From contig JANYAW010000348.1 of the NCBI GenBank assembly GCA_025361105.1, positions 1 through 6,597 of the forward strand: 6,597 nucleotides of DNA, in the 5' to 3' direction. A program made the translations under genes and the position numbers. This document shows positions 6,040 through 6,597 of the stretch, piece after piece. The DNA comes from Rhodocyclaceae bacterium. Lineage in GTDB: Bacteria; Pseudomonadota; Gammaproteobacteria; Burkholderiales; Rhodocyclaceae. The notes beneath the pieces are model-generated. The model was given only the letters and a program-made list of their open reading frames with translations. It had not been told where the DNA came from and searched no databases. Positions within the stretch are counted from its first letter, which is position 1. Each line of letters starts with the position of its first letter.

Positions 6040-6059
6040 AAGCACAACGTAAGCACAAC
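6040..6059. promoter_or_regulatory. 9-bp direct repeat with 11-bp period in the divergent intergenic gap
   Basis: AAGCACAAC occurs at 6040-6048 and again at 6051-6059, separated by GT. The period is close to one helical turn, so both copies face the same side of the DNA. It ends three bases before the ATG of the oxidoreductase and lies upstream of the hydrolase. It may be a binding site for a regulator of one or both genes, but could be chance. I see no clear -35/-10 pair for either gene in the 74-bp gap. Confidence 0.35.
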
Positions 6060-6062
6060 ACC

Positions 6063-6597
6063 ATGCCCAACAATACCCTCAGCACATCACTCACCCTGCC
6101 CAACGGTCAACAAATTCCCAATCGTATTGCCAAGGCGGCAATGACCGAAGGACTGGCCGACTTGCAATCCCGTCCAAGCGCGGAGCTCAATCGACTTTAC
6201 ACGCACTGGGCTAGCAGTGGCTGCGGACTGTTGCTCACCGGCAATGTGCAAATTGACCGTCTGCACTTGGAACGGCCCGGCAATGTGGTAATCGATAGTG
6301 AACCGGATGCACAAATGCACGCTGCGCTAGCTGCATGGGCGACGGCGGCCAAGGCTGGGGGGGCAAAAATCTGGATGCAAATCAGTCATGCCGGACGCCA
6401 AACGCAAACCGTCGTCAACCCTCACCCCAAAGCACCTTCGGCGATAGCGCTGGGTCTGCCGGGGAAAAATTTTGGCATGCCGGTGGCGCTCGTTGAGAAC
6501 GAAATTTTGGAATTGATTCAGCGCTTCGCCATCGCTTCGTTGGCTGCCAAAAATGCGGGCTTCGATGGCGTACAAATTCACGCCGCCCATGGCTATT
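6063..6597 (+). CDS. NADH:flavin oxidoreductase, Old Yellow Enzyme family, N-terminal part, 3' end beyond window
   Basis: The frame runs from ATG 6063 to the edge, 178 residues of a protein that is usually about 350-420 residues long. Family marks in order are: LPNGQQIPNRIAKAAMTEG (12-30), with the NR(I)xxxxM FMN-barrel entry; WASSGCGLLLTGNVQID (49-65); ERPGNVVID (70-78); KIWMQISHAGRQ (102-113), with the Gln-x-x-His-x-Gly-Arg FMN-binding strand; and FDGVQIHAAHGY (167-178). The last has the H173/H176 pair that in this family hydrogen-bonds the carbonyl or phenolate of the substrate. These enzymes are cytosolic FMN-containing (beta/alpha)8 barrels that use NAD(P)H to reduce activated C=C bonds or related substrates; the physiological substrate here is unknown. 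No strong Shine-Dalgarno sequence is visible upstream. It is divergent from the hydrolase gene. A run of seven G at 6357-6363 lies inside the coding region, and the frame stays open across it. Confidence 0.92.
   Translation, partial: MPNNTLSTSLTLPNGQQIPNRIAKAAMTEGLADLQSRPSAELNRLYTHWASSGCGLLLTGNVQIDRLHLERPGNVVIDSEPDAQMHAALAAWATAAKAGGAKIWMQISHAGRQTQTVVNPHPKAPSAIALGLPGKNFGMPVALVENEILELIQRFAIASLAAKNAGFDGVQIHAAHGY

Noticed and set aside
6087..6590. Two minus-strand open frames opposite the oxidoreductase
   Set aside because: The plus-strand frame has clear Old Yellow Enzyme motifs throughout; the minus-strand translations have no domain character.

Overview
The window looks like chromosomal DNA of a moderately GC-rich proteobacterium. 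A betaproteobacterium is my best guess, from general codon and protein style only; there is no rRNA or other marker gene to confirm it. It holds three genes, two of them cut by the window edges, and no RNA gene, CRISPR array or insertion sequence that I can see.

Positions 1-4820 (minus strand) are one uninterrupted reading frame. It starts at an ATG with a Shine-Dalgarno-like GAGG and runs off the left edge with no stop codon (1606 complete codons). I checked its codons across the window and found no in-frame stop. It is the N-terminal part of a giant, repetitive surface adhesin of the BapA/LapA/RTX type. In order it has: a charged N-terminus; two hydrophobic segments (residues about 41-62 and 200-217), the second running into Gly and Ser runs; a calcium-loop plus helical module; two Ig-like domains; a second copy of the calcium-loop/helical module; then a tail of Ig-like repeats (an Ig-like domain, R1, a Big_12-like domain, R2, R3, a Big_5-like domain, and the start of another repeat). 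The long plus-strand frames across this region, one of 552 codons, are antisense shadows of this gene.

Positions 4821-5010 are a non-coding gap holding the adhesin's ribosome binding site, a candidate extended -10 promoter and several nested inverted repeats. Positions 5011-5988 (minus strand) encode an exported metallo-beta-lactamase-fold hydrolase with a complete set of zinc ligands. Its signal peptide contains a 12-bp tandem DNA repeat.

From 6063 to the right edge (plus strand) is the start of an Old Yellow Enzyme-type NADH:flavin oxidoreductase, divergent from the hydrolase. The short gap between them carries a 9-bp direct repeat with an 11-bp period. Nothing in the sequence shows that the three genes form one pathway. 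The adhesin and hydrolase share a strand but are separated by 190 bp with their own signals, so they are probably transcribed separately or only partly together.
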